57,774 bases of DNA from Cerasibacillus terrae. GTDB lineage: Bacteria > Bacillota > Bacilli > Bacillales > Amphibacillaceae. Below, in pieces: positions 42,177 through 52,388 of the stretch. Under the pieces are notes generated by a model. The model worked only from the letters and a program-made list of their open reading frames with translations. It ran no database searches and was not told the DNA's origin. The first letter of the stretch is position 1. Each line of letters begins with the position of its first letter. The stretch spans positions 1 through 57,774 of the forward strand of contig NZ_VDUW01000013.1 of the NCBI RefSeq assembly GCF_008039555.1, given 5' to 3'. A program made the translations under genes and the position numbers.

Positions 42177-42464
42177 ATTTATAATGTGAAACTTCCAATC
42201 TTTGGACTTTTTTCATCCATCATTGATTGTTAGTTGAATAAATCGAACGTTTACTGTTGTTTATTCTCCAGTTAGGCTATCCTTGAATTATTAAAAATAG
42301 GATCCTACAGCTAATTAACCAGCGATAAAAGTCAATATCGATATAAAGTGAAACTTCAATCAGTGGGAGTTTTCTTCTTCTCTCACTGATTGTTAGTTGA
42401 ACGAATCGGGCCTTTACTGGCTGTTAATCTGCGATAAATATCCATTATTATTTTTAAGCAATTT
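42177..42464. repeat. Tandem copies of a dispersed hairpin repeat between nusG and secE
   Basis: The gap holds two related copies of a repeat, at about 42181-42283 and 42343-42440. Both read GTGAAACTT, then a hairpin, then GATTGTTAGTTGAA, then AATCG...TTTACTG. In the second copy the stem is clear: 42357-42369 pairs with 42380-42392 over 13 bp with one G-T pair. A piece at about 42305-42335 resembles the right end of the repeat. A third, internally deleted copy lies at 57375. No gene is seen here. Confidence 0.7.
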
Positions 42465-42490
42465 AAAAAACCCGTTAAGTCGGGTTTTTC
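42465..42490. terminator. Bidirectional terminator between nusG and secE
   Basis: AAAAACCCG and CGGGTTTTT around a short loop form a perfect terminator stem with T-runs on both strands. It would end the rpmG-secE transcript, so nusG needs its own promoter here. Confidence 0.85.
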
Positions 42491-42552
42491 TAAAATGTAT
42501 ATTATCATTATAACATATTCCTATTTATTTTATTCAAATAAGTATTCTACCT

Positions 42553-42723
42553 TTAGCGAATCAGCTCAATTATTTGTGTAATGCCTAAATCAACAAGAAA
42601 AAAGAAGATCGACACAAACGCTACTGTTGCAATTACAGTAATAGTGTAGCTTGTTAGTTCACGACTTTTTGGCCAGGAAACCTTTTTCATTTCCCGCGAT
42701 ACTTCTTTTAAAAACTTAATCAT
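42553..42723 (-). CDS. secE: Protein translocase subunit SecE
   Basis: The start ATG 42723 with GGGGAGG eleven bases upstream gives 56 residues: an amphipathic helix (MIKFLKEVSREMKKVSWPKSREL, conserved in SecE) and one membrane helix (TITVIATVAFVSIFFFLVDLGITQIIEL). It stabilises SecY, encoded at 14795. It follows rpmG by 44 bases and is closed by the terminator at 42465. Confidence 0.95.
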   Translation of the reverse strand: MIKFLKEVSREMKKVSWPKSRELTSYTITVIATVAFVSIFFFLVDLGITQIIELIR

Positions 42724-42767
42724 AATCCATTGTACCTCCCCAATCTTCGCCTGAAGTAAGCAGTTTA

Positions 42768-42917
42768 TCATTTTGTTTCACGATGTAATGTGTGTTTACC
42801 GCATGTTTTACAAAACTTTCTAACTTCCAAGCGTGTAGATTGCTTAGATACATTTTTGTTTGTCGTATAATTTCGACTCGCACAATTTTCACACGCTAAA
42901 GTTACTTTTTCACCCAT
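42768..42917 (-). CDS. rpmG: 50S ribosomal protein L33 (zinc-binding form)
   Basis: This 49-residue gene reads [20 protein letters not shown] and so on, ending HTLHRETK. The two Cys-x-x-Cys pairs (CENC, CKTC) mark the zinc form. B. subtilis carries its rpmGB copy in the same place between sigH and secE. The frame was read directly from the sequence; the size and motifs leave little doubt. Confidence 0.95.
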   Translation of the reverse strand: MGEKVTLACENCASRNYTTNKNVSKQSTRLEVRKFCKTCGKHTLHRETK

Positions 42918-42951
42918 TTTGTCACCCCGATTTCGGGAGTTTCTCTTTATA

Positions 42952-42981
42952 AATGTAGCATGGCCTTCCTATAATTGTCAA
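42952..42981 (-). promoter_or_regulatory. Promoter of rpmG-secE
   Basis: On the minus strand a perfect TTGACA (42981-42976) is followed after 18 bases by TACATT (42957-42952). It overlaps the sigH stop codon, so rpmG and secE can be transcribed independently of sigH. Confidence 0.65.
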
Positions 42982-43652
42982 TAGTCCTCATACTCTATGA
43001 AAGATAAGAGAATCTCATTTGTATCATTGAATTGTTCGAGTTTTCGTTTTACACGCTGTAGTGCATTATCAATTGATTTGACATGCCTTTTCAACTCTAC
43101 TGAAATCTCTTCGTAGGTTTTCCCATCGAGGTATAAATGAAGTACCTTTCTTTCTAAGTCACTCAATGATTCCATGATTTTCAATTGAACATACCCTTGT
43201 TTTTCTCTTTTAACGAGAAGATCCTGGGGGTCTGTTGCCGCCTGTCCTGCAATAATATCCAACAATGTTCGTTCAGATTCCTCGTCATAAATCGGTTTAT
43301 CTAATGAGATAGATGAATTCAATGGAGTATGTTTCTTTCTTGTTGCTGACTTAATAGCAGTTATCATTTGCCTTGTAATACACAGCTCAGCAAACCCTCT
43401 AAAAGAGGCCAATTTTTTCCCATCGTAATCACGAATTGCTTTATATAATCCAATCATACCCTCTTGAATAATATCTTCTCTGTCTGCACCAATAAGAAAG
43501 TATGCGCGTGACTTCGCACGAACGAAGTTTTTATATTTATGAATTAAGTAATCTAATGCTTGTCCACTCCCTTGATGGATTAGCATTATAATTTCTTCAT
43601 CAGTAAGTCCATTGATATGTTCAGAATGTGCTTTAAGTTGCTTTGTCCTCAC
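42978..43652 (-). CDS. sigH: RNA polymerase sigma factor SigH
   Basis: The 224-residue protein is a sigma-70 family factor with region 2 (LIHKYKNFVRAKSRAYFLIGADREDIIQEGMIGLYKAIRDYD) and region 4 (LSDLERKVLHLYLDGKTYEEISVELKRHVKSIDNALQRVKRKL), closely matching Spo0H of B. subtilis, which starts the move to sporulation and competence. GTG 43652 is chosen because GGAGGT lies eight bases before it; the frame opens 21 codons earlier. It lies between rae1 and rpmG as in bacilli. Confidence 0.95.
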   Translation of the reverse strand: MRTKQLKAHSEHINGLTDEEIIMLIHQGSGQALDYLIHKYKNFVRAKSRAYFLIGADREDIIQEGMIGLYKAIRDYDGKKLASFRGFAELCITRQMITAIKSATRKKHTPLNSSISLDKPIYDEESERTLLDIIAGQAATDPQDLLVKREKQGYVQLKIMESLSDLERKVLHLYLDGKTYEEISVELKRHVKSIDNALQRVKRKLEQFNDTNEILLSFIEYEDY

Positions 43653-43802
43653 CCATAATGACCTCCTGACCAGGATGTTTGCAATTATGTGACTATTATA
43701 CAATACGCCCGACAATTCTTCAATGAAATTTTGTGGGTATTTTCTATCAATTTGAAAAATTTATAATAATAACGTGATATACTCGTGAAAATTTAGCATT
43801 AC

Positions 43803-44312
43803 TCACTTTACATCACGACGCCATTTTTCAAATATTGCTTGTACTTCTGGCTCAAGAGGGATAGTCGATGTTGGTTTCATTTGTTTCTGAACTTGCAAGT
43901 GGTCATGTATTTCCTGATCCATGCTCTCTATTTCAATTAATAGTTCCCGAGCAGATTTACGCAATGCACCACTACCAAAGATTGTTCGTTGTTCATCATA
44001 ATCAGAAGTTGCAACATATACTTTATCTCGCACATTCTGTAATTCTTTCACAAGTCTTTCAATACATTCATCAGCTGTCTCTTTTTCTTTTGTAAAAACA
44101 ACATCTAGTTTGTATTTACGATACTTCGATTCTTTTCCCTTAATATAATAGGCATCAAAGACAATAATTACTTGATAACCAAAATATGCTTGGTATTCTG
44201 CCATTATATCGATTAAACGATCACGCGCTTGGGCCATGTCTTTTTCTTTTAGCTTTTTTAACTCCTCCCAGGCACCAATAATATTATAACCGTCCACAAC
44301 AAGGTAAATCAT
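43803..44312 (-). CDS. rae1: NYN-domain ribosome-dependent endoribonuclease Rae1
   Basis: The 169-residue protein (170 in B. subtilis YacP/Rae1) begins MIYLVVDGYNIIGAWEELK, the acidic NYN/PIN-type nuclease motif, with further Asp residues in VIIVFDAYYIKG and VYVATSDYDEQRTIFGSGA. Rae1 enters the ribosomal A site and cuts mRNA between specific codons. The start overlaps the rlmB stop by four bases, so the two are translationally coupled. Confidence 0.92.
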   Translation of the reverse strand: MIYLVVDGYNIIGAWEELKKLKEKDMAQARDRLIDIMAEYQAYFGYQVIIVFDAYYIKGKESKYRKYKLDVVFTKEKETADECIERLVKELQNVRDKVYVATSDYDEQRTIFGSGALRKSARELLIEIESMDQEIHDHLQVQKQMKPTSTIPLEPEVQAIFEKWRRDVK

Positions 44313-45055
44313 TTTCCTGCGCCAAGAGGATTTCTATGTCTAAACACTTCATAAAGTAATAAGCTACAAGCTACAGATGCGTTTAAAGATGAAACTTGTC
44401 CAACCATTGGTAAATTTACTAACCAATCACATTTCTTCTTTACCAATCGACTAATTCCTTTTCCCTCGTTGCCAATAACAATTGCGAGTGGCAGCTTCCC
44501 ATCAATGGAACGATAGTCCTCTTTTGTTTCACCTGCAGTACCGATAACCCATACGTTTTGTTCCTTTAGCATGTCAATTGTCTGGGCAATATTTGTAACA
44601 CGAACAACTGGTATATATTCAATCGCTCCAGCAGATGTTTTCGCAACAGTAGCTGTTAATCCTACTGCACGCCGCTTAGGAATAATTACCCCATGAGCAC
44701 CGGTTGCATCAGCTGTTCTTAAAATAGAACCAAGATTATGTGGGTCCTCTAATTCATCTAAAATTATGAAGAACGGTGCTTCCTCTCTCTCTTTTGCTAT
44801 GGCAAATAAATCGTCTAATTGTGCATAATGATAGGAAGCAACATATGCGATGATTCCTTGGTGATTTCCCTTTGTCATTTGATTTAATTTATGCTTGGGT
44901 ACTTGTTGAACAACTGCATTTGCTTGTTTACTCATTTGCTGTATTTTTTTTCTAATGTTTGGATTTACCTGTTCTGATAAAAGTATTTTATGAATGGTTC
45001 TTCCAGATTTCAAAGCTTCCATCACTGGGTTTCTTCCAATAATAATTTCTTCCAC
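44309..45055 (-). CDS. rlmB: 23S rRNA (guanosine-2'-O-)-methyltransferase RlmB-type
   Basis: The 248-residue protein has the N-terminal L30e-like RNA-binding domain (EEIIIGRNPVMEALKSG) and a C-terminal SPOUT knot with DELEDPHNLGSILRTADATGAHGVIIP, VIGNEGKGISRLVKKKCD and VSSLNASVACSLLLYE, the three TrmH/RlmB motifs. In B. subtilis the gene is yacO/rlmB. It starts with GTG, 30 bases after mrnC. Confidence 0.93.
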   Translation of the reverse strand: MEEIIIGRNPVMEALKSGRTIHKILLSEQVNPNIRKKIQQMSKQANAVVQQVPKHKLNQMTKGNHQGIIAYVASYHYAQLDDLFAIAKEREEAPFFIILDELEDPHNLGSILRTADATGAHGVIIPKRRAVGLTATVAKTSAGAIEYIPVVRVTNIAQTIDMLKEQNVWVIGTAGETKEDYRSIDGKLPLAIVIGNEGKGISRLVKKKCDWLVNLPMVGQVSSLNASVACSLLLYEVFRHRNPLGAGK

Positions 45056-45085
45056 CCTCTAGCTTCCTCCCTTCTAGTTATCATC

Positions 45086-45478
45086 CTAATGATTTTCTAG
45101 GTATTCAACTGCATGACGCATTAACATTTCGACACGTTCTTTATTTTTTAATAAGTAATGGTAACCGATTAATGTTTCAAAGGCTGTTCCATATCGGTAA
45201 ACTTGTACACTTGTGTTTTTCGGTATAGAGCCAGATTTAGCATTTCGACCACGATTTGCTACCTTCTGTTCTTCTTCAGTCAGAAAATCTGTCTCAAGCC
45301 AGGCTAGCATTACCTTAGCCTGGGCCTTTGCTGAGACAAATGTAATTGCTTGCTGATGGAGTTGATTAGGTTTCACTTCACCACTTTGTAATAAATGTTC
45401 TCTTACAAATACTTCGTAAACAGCATCACCCATATAGGCAAGTGCAAGACTTTTCATCTGCTTAACATCTAGAGACAT
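45086..45478 (-). CDS. mrnC: Mini-ribonuclease III (23S rRNA maturation)
   Basis: The 130-residue protein has the catalytic RNase III fold without a double-stranded RNA-binding domain. The signature [20 protein letters not shown] and the second acidic motif region are present. It trims the ends of 23S rRNA. It starts two bases after the cysS stop, in the usual cysE-cysS-mrnC-rlmB-rae1 series. Confidence 0.95.
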   Translation of the reverse strand: MSLDVKQMKSLALAYMGDAVYEVFVREHLLQSGEVKPNQLHQQAITFVSAKAQAKVMLAWLETDFLTEEEQKVANRGRNAKSGSIPKNTSVQVYRYGTAFETLIGYHYLLKNKERVEMLMRHAVEYLENH

Positions 45479-45480
45479 CT

Positions 45481-46881
45481 TTATCCTCTTTTCCAGCGCA
45501 CACCTTGAGGCGTATCTTCTAATATAATATTTTTATCCTTTAATAAATCACGTATCTCATCGGCTCTCTCGAAATTACGATTTTTACGCGCTTCATTTCT
45601 TTCCACAATTAATGCTTCAATATCTTCATCTAGTAAATCTGTTTCTTTTTCTAATGAAATTCCTAGAACATGTAGAATCGTTTCTATCGTTGTTTGGAAG
45701 GATTCTAATACTTCTGATGAAGTTTGAGCTTCTTCTAGATAAAGATTAGCAGTTTTTGTTACATCAAATAAAACAGAAATAGCATTTGCTGTATTAAAGT
45801 CATCATCCATTACATTTGTAAATTGATGGTTAAATTCATCTATTTTCTGTAGCCATTGTTCATTATCTTGTGTTAGATTCATACTAGTTTGTTTGCGATG
45901 TTCTAAATTAAAATAAGTTGTTTGAATCCGCTCAAAACTATTTTTTGCACCGTTTAGTAGTTCTTCTGAAAAATTAATTGGATGACGATAATGCACACTA
46001 AGCATAAAAAAGCGAATTACTCGTGGATCATGCTTCTGCAATAATTCCCTTGTTAATACAAAATTACCTAGGGACTTAGACATTTTCTCATTATTGATAT
46101 TAATATATCCATTATGCATCCAATAATTTGCAAAAGTTTTTCCCGTTTTTGCTTCAGATTGAGCAATTTCATTTTCATGATGTGGAAATGATAAATCTTG
46201 TCCTCCGGCATGAATATCAATGGTTTCTCCTAGATATTTCTTTGCCATTGTTGAACATTCAATATGCCAACCAGGACGTCCTTTCCCCCATGGTGAATCC
46301 CATGCTACTTCATTCGCTTTTGCTTTTTTCCATAATGCAAAATCTAACGGATCATTTTTCTTCTCCCCAACTTGAATTCTTGCACCTGCCCGTAATTCAT
46401 CTATAGACTGGTGAGATAGTTTTCCATAATCCTCAAATGCACGTGGTTTAAAATAGACATCTCCATCTACTTCATACGCAAATTCCTTTTCAATTAACCC
46501 TTCAATAAATGTAATTATATCATCAATTGTTTCCGTTACACGTGGATGGTATGTTGCTTTTTTAACTCCAAGTGCTTCTACATCTTCCATATACGCTTTA
46601 ATAAAGCGATCTGCTACTACTTTTACATCTTCACTCATATCATTTGCCGCTTTAATAATCTTATCGTCCACATCTGTAAAATTAAGTACATAGGTCACTT
46701 CATAATCGCGGTACTCCAGATATCTTCTTACTGTATCAAAAACGATAGCAGGTCTTGCATTTCCGATATGGATATAATTATAAACAGTCGGACCACAAAC
46801 ATACATACGAACCTTTCTGTCTTCAATTGGTTTGAAGTCCTCTTTTTCTCTTGTTAATGTGTTATAAATTTTAATTGTCAT
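45481..46881 (-). CDS. cysS: Cysteinyl-tRNA synthetase
   Basis: The 466-residue class I synthetase (466 in B. subtilis) has the HIGH-type motif YIHIGNARP, the zinc ligand Cys in CGPTVYNY, the WHIECS motif and KMSKSLGN. It charges tRNA-Cys and may make cysteine persulfide. The start overlaps the end of cysE by 11 bases. It is controlled by the Cys T-box upstream of cysE. Confidence 0.97.
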   Translation of the reverse strand: MTIKIYNTLTREKEDFKPIEDRKVRMYVCGPTVYNYIHIGNARPAIVFDTVRRYLEYRDYEVTYVLNFTDVDDKIIKAANDMSEDVKVVADRFIKAYMEDVEALGVKKATYHPRVTETIDDIITFIEGLIEKEFAYEVDGDVYFKPRAFEDYGKLSHQSIDELRAGARIQVGEKKNDPLDFALWKKAKANEVAWDSPWGKGRPGWHIECSTMAKKYLGETIDIHAGGQDLSFPHHENEIAQSEAKTGKTFANYWMHNGYININNEKMSKSLGNFVLTRELLQKHDPRVIRFFMLSVHYRHPINFSEELLNGAKNSFERIQTTYFNLEHRKQTSMNLTQDNEQWLQKIDEFNHQFTNVMDDDFNTANAISVLFDVTKTANLYLEEAQTSSEVLESFQTTIETILHVLGISLEKETDLLDEDIEALIVERNEARKNRNFERADEIRDLLKDKNIILEDTPQGVRWKRG

Positions 46882-47533
46882 CTATTTCCCCATCCTTTCT
46901 CTTCGCAAGTTCCTCTCTCAATGCATCAATTTCTTTTTGCAGTCGGTCACAACGGTCTTCCACTGGGTCAGGTAATTTATGGTGATCTAATTTTGTATGT
47001 TGCACTTTTTTACCATATTGTCTTACAACTCGACCCGGAATACCAACAACTGTCGAATGTTCTGGGACATCTTTTAAGACAACTGATCCTGCACCAATTC
47101 GAGCATATTCGCCAATTGTAATGGAGCCAAGCACTTTTGCTCCTGTAGCAATTAACGCATGATCATGAACGGTTGGGTGTCTCTTTCCCTTTTCTTTTCC
47201 AGTACCACCTAAGGTTACTCCCTGGAAGACCGTAACATCATCCCCAATTTCGCATGTTTCACCTATAACAACTCCCATACCATGGTCTATAAAAAAACGC
47301 CTTCCTATTTTTGCACCTGGATGGATTTCAATTCCTGTAAGAAATCTGCTGAATTGTGATATAGCCCGGGCAATAAAAAACATTTTTCGCTTAAAAAAGG
47401 CATGGGCAATCCGGTGCCACCATACGGCATGTAGACCAGAATACGTTAAAAACACTTCAAAATATGTCCGAGCTGCTGGATCCTGTTCAAAAACAACATC
47501 CATATCTTCCTTCATTCGCTTAAAGATTCCCAT
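46871..47533 (-). CDS. cysE: Serine O-acetyltransferase
   Basis: The 220-residue enzyme (217 in B. subtilis) makes O-acetylserine, the acceptor of sulfide in cysteine synthesis. The left-handed beta-helix carries the hexapeptide repeats and the catalytic His in [41 protein letters not shown]. It is the first gene after the T-box leader and is translated with cysS, so cysteine synthesis and tRNA charging respond together. Confidence 0.97.
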   Translation of the reverse strand: MGIFKRMKEDMDVVFEQDPAARTYFEVFLTYSGLHAVWWHRIAHAFFKRKMFFIARAISQFSRFLTGIEIHPGAKIGRRFFIDHGMGVVIGETCEIGDDVTVFQGVTLGGTGKEKGKRHPTVHDHALIATGAKVLGSITIGEYARIGAGSVVLKDVPEHSTVVGIPGRVVRQYGKKVQHTKLDHHKLPDPVEDRCDRLQKEIDALREELAKRKDGEIDDN

Positions 47534-47577
47534 GTATTTTTCCTACCTCCCTTTTTTTTATTTAGTTTTTAAGAATA

Positions 47578-47821
47578 AAAAAACACCTCTGTGTAATATA
47601 TACACAGAGGCGCTTATGAAGCGCGGTTCCACTCTGATTAGGGAGATACCTCCCCATCTTTATCTCTTTATAACGGTAGAGTGCCGCCGCCATATACTTT
47701 AATTCCATGACGGGCTCTGAGGAGCATTTCAAAAATAATGGTTAAAATCACTTCCAGCCAAGGTGATTCTCTCTGGGTAACCTTTTTATTTCCTACTTTC
47801 CCTCATCCATGCTCTGTATTG
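47578..47821 (-). promoter_or_regulatory. Cys-type T-box leader of cysE-cysS
   Basis: The conserved T-box AGAGTGGAACCGCGC lies at 47635-47621 on the minus strand. It is followed by the terminator CCTCTGTGT / ACACAGAGG (47586-47594, 47602-47610) and a T-run. Upstream, stem I contains TGC at 47726-47724 in GAAATGCTCC, a good candidate for the cysteine specifier codon. Uncharged tRNA-Cys would pair with the leader and allow readthrough. It matches the gene it controls. A promoter (TTCACA, 17 bases, TATAGT) lies at 47828-47856. Confidence 0.92.
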
Positions 47822-47827
47822 TATAAT

Positions 47828-47856
47828 ACTATATTACATTTTTTGATATATGTGAA
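47828..47856 (-). promoter_or_regulatory. Promoter of the cysE T-box transcript
   Basis: On the minus strand TTCACA (47856-47851) and TATAGT (47833-47828) are 17 bases apart, giving a start near 47821 just before the T-box leader. It lies between gltX and cysE. Confidence 0.55.
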
Positions 47857-47889
47857 CAAATAGATTTGAATTCATCTATTTCCTTTAGA

Positions 47890-49359
47890 TTATGCATTTA
47901 ATTTGCTCAATACTTCATCTAAACGACCCACAACAACATCTTTTCCCAGTAATTCAATTGCTAATGGTAATTCTGGACCATGTTTTTGACCGGTTGTTGC
48001 TACACGGATCGGCATAAATAATTTTTTACCACGATACCCTGTTTCTTTCTGTGTTGCTTTGATTTCTCCTTTAATTGCATCATGTTGAAAATCATCTAAA
48101 TGAATTAACTTATCGGCAAATACTTGTAATACTTCTGGTACTTGTTCTTCCTTTAATACTTCCATCGCTGCTTCATCATAGGCAATAGAGTCTTTGAAAA
48201 ACATCTCTGTTAGAGAAACAATTTCTTGTCCATAGTGCAATTGTTCTTGATACAAGTGAATAATCTTCTCTGCCCATCTTTTCTTTTCTTCATCCATTTC
48301 TTCTGGTAATTTACCTTCTTCTATTAAATATGGTAACGCTAAAGAAACGGCTGCTTCTGGAGTGAGTTTTTTAATATATTCCCCATTCATCCATTTGAGT
48401 TTTTGTTGATCAAAAATAGCCGCAGATGTAGACAAACGCTCAGGGTCAAAAATCTCAATCAATGTTTTTTGATCAAAAATTTCCTCTTCACCAACGGGTG
48501 ACCAACCAAGTAATGTAATGAAGTTAAATAAGCTCTCTGGTAAATATCCCATATCTTTATACTGTTCAATAAATTGCACGATATGTTGGTCTCGTTTACT
48601 TAATTTCTTACGCTCTTCATTTAAAATAAGAGTCATATGCCCAAACTTAGGAGGCTCCCAACCAAATGCTTCATAAATCATCATTTGACGTGGTGTGTTA
48701 GAAATATGTTCTTCTCCACGGAGAACATGCGAAATTCCCATTAAATGGTCATCCACTACTACTGCAAAATTATATGTAGGAATCCCATTTTTCTTTACTA
48801 TGACCCAGTCTCCAATATCATTTGATTCAAAGGATATTTGCCCTCGCACAATATCATTAAATGTATAGGTTACATTTTCAGGGACACGAATACGAATACT
48901 CGGTTTTCTTCCTTCACTTTCAAATTGAGCAATCTGCTCGTCTGTTAAGTCACGGTGGGCACCAGAATACTTCGGCATTTCTCCACGTGCCCGCTGCTCT
49001 TCACGTTCCTCTTCTAATTCCTCTTCTGTCATATAACATTTATATACTAATCCCTTTTCTAGCAATTCATTGATATACTTATTATAAATATCAAGGCGTT
49101 CCATTTGTCGATATGGCCCAACATCACCACCGACATCTGCACCTTCATCCCAATCCAAACCGAGCCACTTTAAATATTTTAACTGGCTTTCTTCCCCTCC
49201 AGCAACATTTCGCTTTTGATCTGTATCCTCAATACGAATAATAAATTTCCCATCAAAGTGTCTTGCAAATAAGTAATTAAATAAAGCTGTACGTGCATTT
49301 CCAATATGTAAATGCCCAGTTGGACTTGGTGCATAACGTACACGAACTTCTTTTGTCAT
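47890..49359 (-). CDS. gltX: Glutamyl-tRNA synthetase
   Basis: The 489-residue class I enzyme has [26 protein letters not shown] (HIGH motif) and KLSKRDQ (KMSKS-like motif) and a C-terminal anticodon-binding domain. In bacilli it also charges tRNA-Gln with Glu, later corrected by GatCAB. It lies after yacL here; ispD and ispF, which usually separate them, are absent. Confidence 0.97.
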   Translation of the reverse strand: MTKEVRVRYAPSPTGHLHIGNARTALFNYLFARHFDGKFIIRIEDTDQKRNVAGGEESQLKYLKWLGLDWDEGADVGGDVGPYRQMERLDIYNKYINELLEKGLVYKCYMTEEELEEEREEQRARGEMPKYSGAHRDLTDEQIAQFESEGRKPSIRIRVPENVTYTFNDIVRGQISFESNDIGDWVIVKKNGIPTYNFAVVVDDHLMGISHVLRGEEHISNTPRQMMIYEAFGWEPPKFGHMTLILNEERKKLSKRDQHIVQFIEQYKDMGYLPESLFNFITLLGWSPVGEEEIFDQKTLIEIFDPERLSTSAAIFDQQKLKWMNGEYIKKLTPEAAVSLALPYLIEEGKLPEEMDEEKKRWAEKIIHLYQEQLHYGQEIVSLTEMFFKDSIAYDEAAMEVLKEEQVPEVLQVFADKLIHLDDFQHDAIKGEIKATQKETGYRGKKLFMPIRVATTGQKHGPELPLAIELLGKDVVVGRLDEVLSKLNA

Positions 49360-49428
49360 GGTGGTACCCCTTCCTAAAATATAAATTCAAACAGTCTTCT
49401 CTAAAAAGTGTTCTTCCTCAGTATAACA

Positions 49429-49458
49429 AAAAGCGATAACAAAAACTGTTATCACTTT
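49429..49458 (-). terminator. Terminator between yacL and gltX
   Basis: GATAACA (49435-49441) pairs with TGTTATC (49447-49453), extended by imperfect pairs, and is followed on the minus strand by CGCTTTTTG. It ends the clpC-radA-yacL series before gltX, so gltX has its own promoter. Confidence 0.75.
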
Positions 49459-49493
49459 CTGTCTGAATACATCTAATATATGTTATACCTTTT

Positions 49494-50588
49494 TTACAAT
49501 GCTTTTTCAAGTAGTTTTGGTTTTGCAAAAATCATTCTACCTGCAGATGTTTGTAACACACTTGTTATGATTACCTCTATTTTCTTTCCGATATAACGCA
49601 TACCTTCTTCTACAACAATCATTGTACCATCATCCAAGTAAGCAATACCTTGATTATGTTCTTTACCGTCTTTAATGACTTGAACAGCTAATTCTTCACC
49701 TGGTAAAACTACTGGTTTCACCGCATTTGCTAAATCATTAATATTTAATACATGCACACCTTGAAGATCACATACCTTATTTAAATTAAAATCATTTGTT
49801 ACAACGGTTCCATCGATTACTTTAGCTAGTTTAATTAATTTACTATCTACTTCTGGAATATCCTCGAAATCACCTTCATAAATCTTTACTTCAATAGGTA
49901 ATTCCTTCTGGATTCGATTTAAAACATCTAAACCACGTCGCCCTCGATTTCTTTTTAATACATCTGATGAATCTGCAATATGTTGTAATTCTCCAAGCAC
50001 AAATTGCGGAATAACCAATGTACCTTCCAGAAATTCTGTTTGACAAATATCTGCAATCCGGCCATCAATAATAACACTTGTATCTAAGATCTTCGGTTTT
50101 TGGTACGTTTTTTCTACTCGTTCTTCAGGTGTGGCACGTTTTTTCTCACGATCCTTTTTCGTACTTAATAACTGTACAAATTCTTCACGTCTACGAAAGC
50201 CTACTTGGAATCCTAGATAACCAAGAGTAATCATAATGAATGGTGGAATAACTTGAGACACGACCCGAATATTAATATCTTGTATAGTGATATTAATTAA
50301 ATACGCAACAAATAAACCGACTATTAATCCGAGCGTCCCAAAGGCTAAATCTCCTAAAGGAATTTTAATAAGTGCTTCCTCTACCCATTTTAAAAATCCA
50401 ATAATATAGTCTGTAATTAAATACGAAATAACAAAGAAAATTACTGCACCGACAACCAATCCTAGATAAGCAGACTGTAGCCAGGCTACATCTGTAATTC
50501 CTAATAAATGAATGATTTCAGGTACATACACATAACCAACTGTCGCACCAGTAATGATAAAAAATAAATGGACAATTTTCCTTAGCAT
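49494..50588 (-). CDS. PIN/TRAM-domain membrane protein YacL
   Basis: The 364-residue protein has four membrane helices in the first 130 residues, then a PIN (PilT N-terminal) nuclease-like domain ([42 protein letters not shown]...[15 protein letters not shown]) with the acidic residues in place, and a C-terminal TRAM RNA-binding domain. The B. subtilis gene is yacL. Its role is not settled; a nuclease or RNA-binding role at the membrane is inferred from the domains. Confidence 0.9.
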   Translation of the reverse strand: MLRKIVHLFFIITGATVGYVYVPEIIHLLGITDVAWLQSAYLGLVVGAVIFFVISYLITDYIIGFLKWVEEALIKIPLGDLAFGTLGLIVGLFVAYLINITIQDINIRVVSQVIPPFIMITLGYLGFQVGFRRREEFVQLLSTKKDREKKRATPEERVEKTYQKPKILDTSVIIDGRIADICQTEFLEGTLVIPQFVLGELQHIADSSDVLKRNRGRRGLDVLNRIQKELPIEVKIYEGDFEDIPEVDSKLIKLAKVIDGTVVTNDFNLNKVCDLQGVHVLNINDLANAVKPVVLPGEELAVQVIKDGKEHNQGIAYLDDGTMIVVEEGMRYIGKKIEVIITSVLQTSAGRMIFAKPKLLEKAL

Positions 50589-50765
50589 TTCGTCACCTCC
50601 TAAGCATATTATTGCCCTTTCTTATAAAAAATAACCTTTATCTTAAAATTCTTTATATGATTTCAAATAAATAATAGCATAGGTCTATAAAACATTCAAT
50701 TTAGCAAAATAGTAAATTTTATCACATTGAATTATGTTTGTCAATAAAATAAAAGGGAGTGGCTA

Positions 50766-52130
50766 TTATCGTGCAAGGCCAACATTCAGGGCTTCTTGCA
50801 CCGTATTTACCCCGATTACTTGAATCGTATTTGGAACGACCCAACCATCCAAGTTTTTCTGTGGACAAATCACTCTTTTAAATCCTAATTTAGCTGCTTC
50901 TTGTACACGTTGTTCTATTCTAGAAACACGTCTTACTTCACCTGTCAACCCTACTTCTCCTATGAAAATATCATCTGGTCTAGTTGGCTGGTTGCGGAAA
51001 CTAGATGCAATGCTAATGCTAATTGCGAGATCAATAGCTGGTTCATCTAATTTTACTCCACCTGCTACTTTTACATAGGCATCTTGATTTTGAAGCATTA
51101 ATCCAACCCGTTTTTCTAAAACAGCCATTAATAATGGAATTCGATTATTGTCTACCCCTGTAGCCATACGACGAGGATTTCCAAAACTTGTTGGTGAAAT
51201 CAATGCTTGAATTTCCACTAAGACGGGGCGTGTTCCTTCCATGGATGCTACAACAGTTGAACCTGCAGCACCTTTTGAACGTTCTTCTAGGAAAATTTCC
51301 GATGGATTCATTACTTCCCGAAGGCCTGCTTCCTTCATTTCAAAAATTCCCATTTCATTTGTACTACCAAATCGATTTTTCACACTTCTTAAAATCCGAT
51401 ATGTATGATGACGTTCCCCTTCAAAATAAAGAACAGCATCAACCATATGTTCTAAAATTCTTGGTCCAGCAATTGCTCCTTCTTTCGTTACATGACCAAC
51501 GATAAAAATAGGGATATTATTTGTCTTAGCAATACGCATTAGTTCACTTGTACATTCCCTCACTTGTGATACACTGCCCGGAGCACTAGCAACTTCATCA
51601 CGGAATATAGTTTGAATAGAATCGACAACCACTAATGCTGGTTTTAGTAATTCAATTTGATTAGCAATATCAAATAGATTTGTTTCTGCTAAAACATATA
51701 ATAAGTCGGAAGAAACGCCAAGTCGATCAGCCCGAAGCTTTGTTTGCCTTGTAGATTCTTCTCCAGATATATATAAAACAGGTAATTCTTTATCTGCAAG
51801 CTGTGATGATATTTGTAATAATAATGTTGATTTACCAATCCCCGGATCTCCACCAATTAATACAAGCGAGCCTGGCACAATACCTCCACCAAGGACACGG
51901 TTAAATTCTCTCATTGAGGTTGTTACACGTGGTTCTTTCTGTGATTCAATAGCTGTAATTTTGACCGGTTCTCCAGAAGTAATCCCTGTTGTTGGTCGTT
52001 TTACATTATTTTTCTTCTCTATTTCTTCCACTAATGAATTCCAATTATTACAGCTAGGACATTTTCCCATCCATTTTGGTGATTCATATCCACATGTTTG
52101 ACAAACAAATTTCGTCTTACGTTTTGCCAC
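50766..52130 (-). CDS. radA: DNA repair protein RadA
   Basis: The 454-residue protein has the N-terminal zinc finger ([18 protein letters not shown]), the RecA-like core with Walker [11 protein letters not shown] and the KNRFG motif at about residue 250, and a Lon-protease-like C-terminal domain. It helps branch migration in recombination. GTG 52130 is the start. In B. subtilis disA follows; here there are 177 bases and then yacL. Confidence 0.97.
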   Translation of the reverse strand: MAKRKTKFVCQTCGYESPKWMGKCPSCNNWNSLVEEIEKKNNVKRPTTGITSGEPVKITAIESQKEPRVTTSMREFNRVLGGGIVPGSLVLIGGDPGIGKSTLLLQISSQLADKELPVLYISGEESTRQTKLRADRLGVSSDLLYVLAETNLFDIANQIELLKPALVVVDSIQTIFRDEVASAPGSVSQVRECTSELMRIAKTNNIPIFIVGHVTKEGAIAGPRILEHMVDAVLYFEGERHHTYRILRSVKNRFGSTNEMGIFEMKEAGLREVMNPSEIFLEERSKGAAGSTVVASMEGTRPVLVEIQALISPTSFGNPRRMATGVDNNRIPLLMAVLEKRVGLMLQNQDAYVKVAGGVKLDEPAIDLAISISIASSFRNQPTRPDDIFIGEVGLTGEVRRVSRIEQRVQEAAKLGFKRVICPQKNLDGWVVPNTIQVIGVNTVQEALNVGLAR

Positions 52131-52330
52131 TTTACTCGTTCCCTTCTAGGCAGAAAAAAGTTTCCTTGATATCTTTCTACAAAATATCAATTTCCTCCTT
52201 TTTACTCCCTTAATTTTATTGTATACGAAATACGTTACTATGAAGTTACAATTACATATCAATTATTTGGTTAAGTCACATACTTTTGCCACAAATCAAC
52301 TTTATATGTCACATTTATGAATAAAGGAAT

Positions 52331-52373
52331 AAAAAAACAGCTGGAAATTTACCTGCTTCCAGCTGTTTTTAAA
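52331..52373 (-). terminator. Terminator after clpC
   Basis: AAAACAGCTGGAA pairs perfectly with TTCCAGCTGTTTT over 13 bp around a short loop and has T-runs on both sides. It ends the ctsR-mcsA-mcsB-clpC transcript, so radA is separately expressed. Confidence 0.9.
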
Positions 52374-52388
52374 CTTTACACCTTAATC

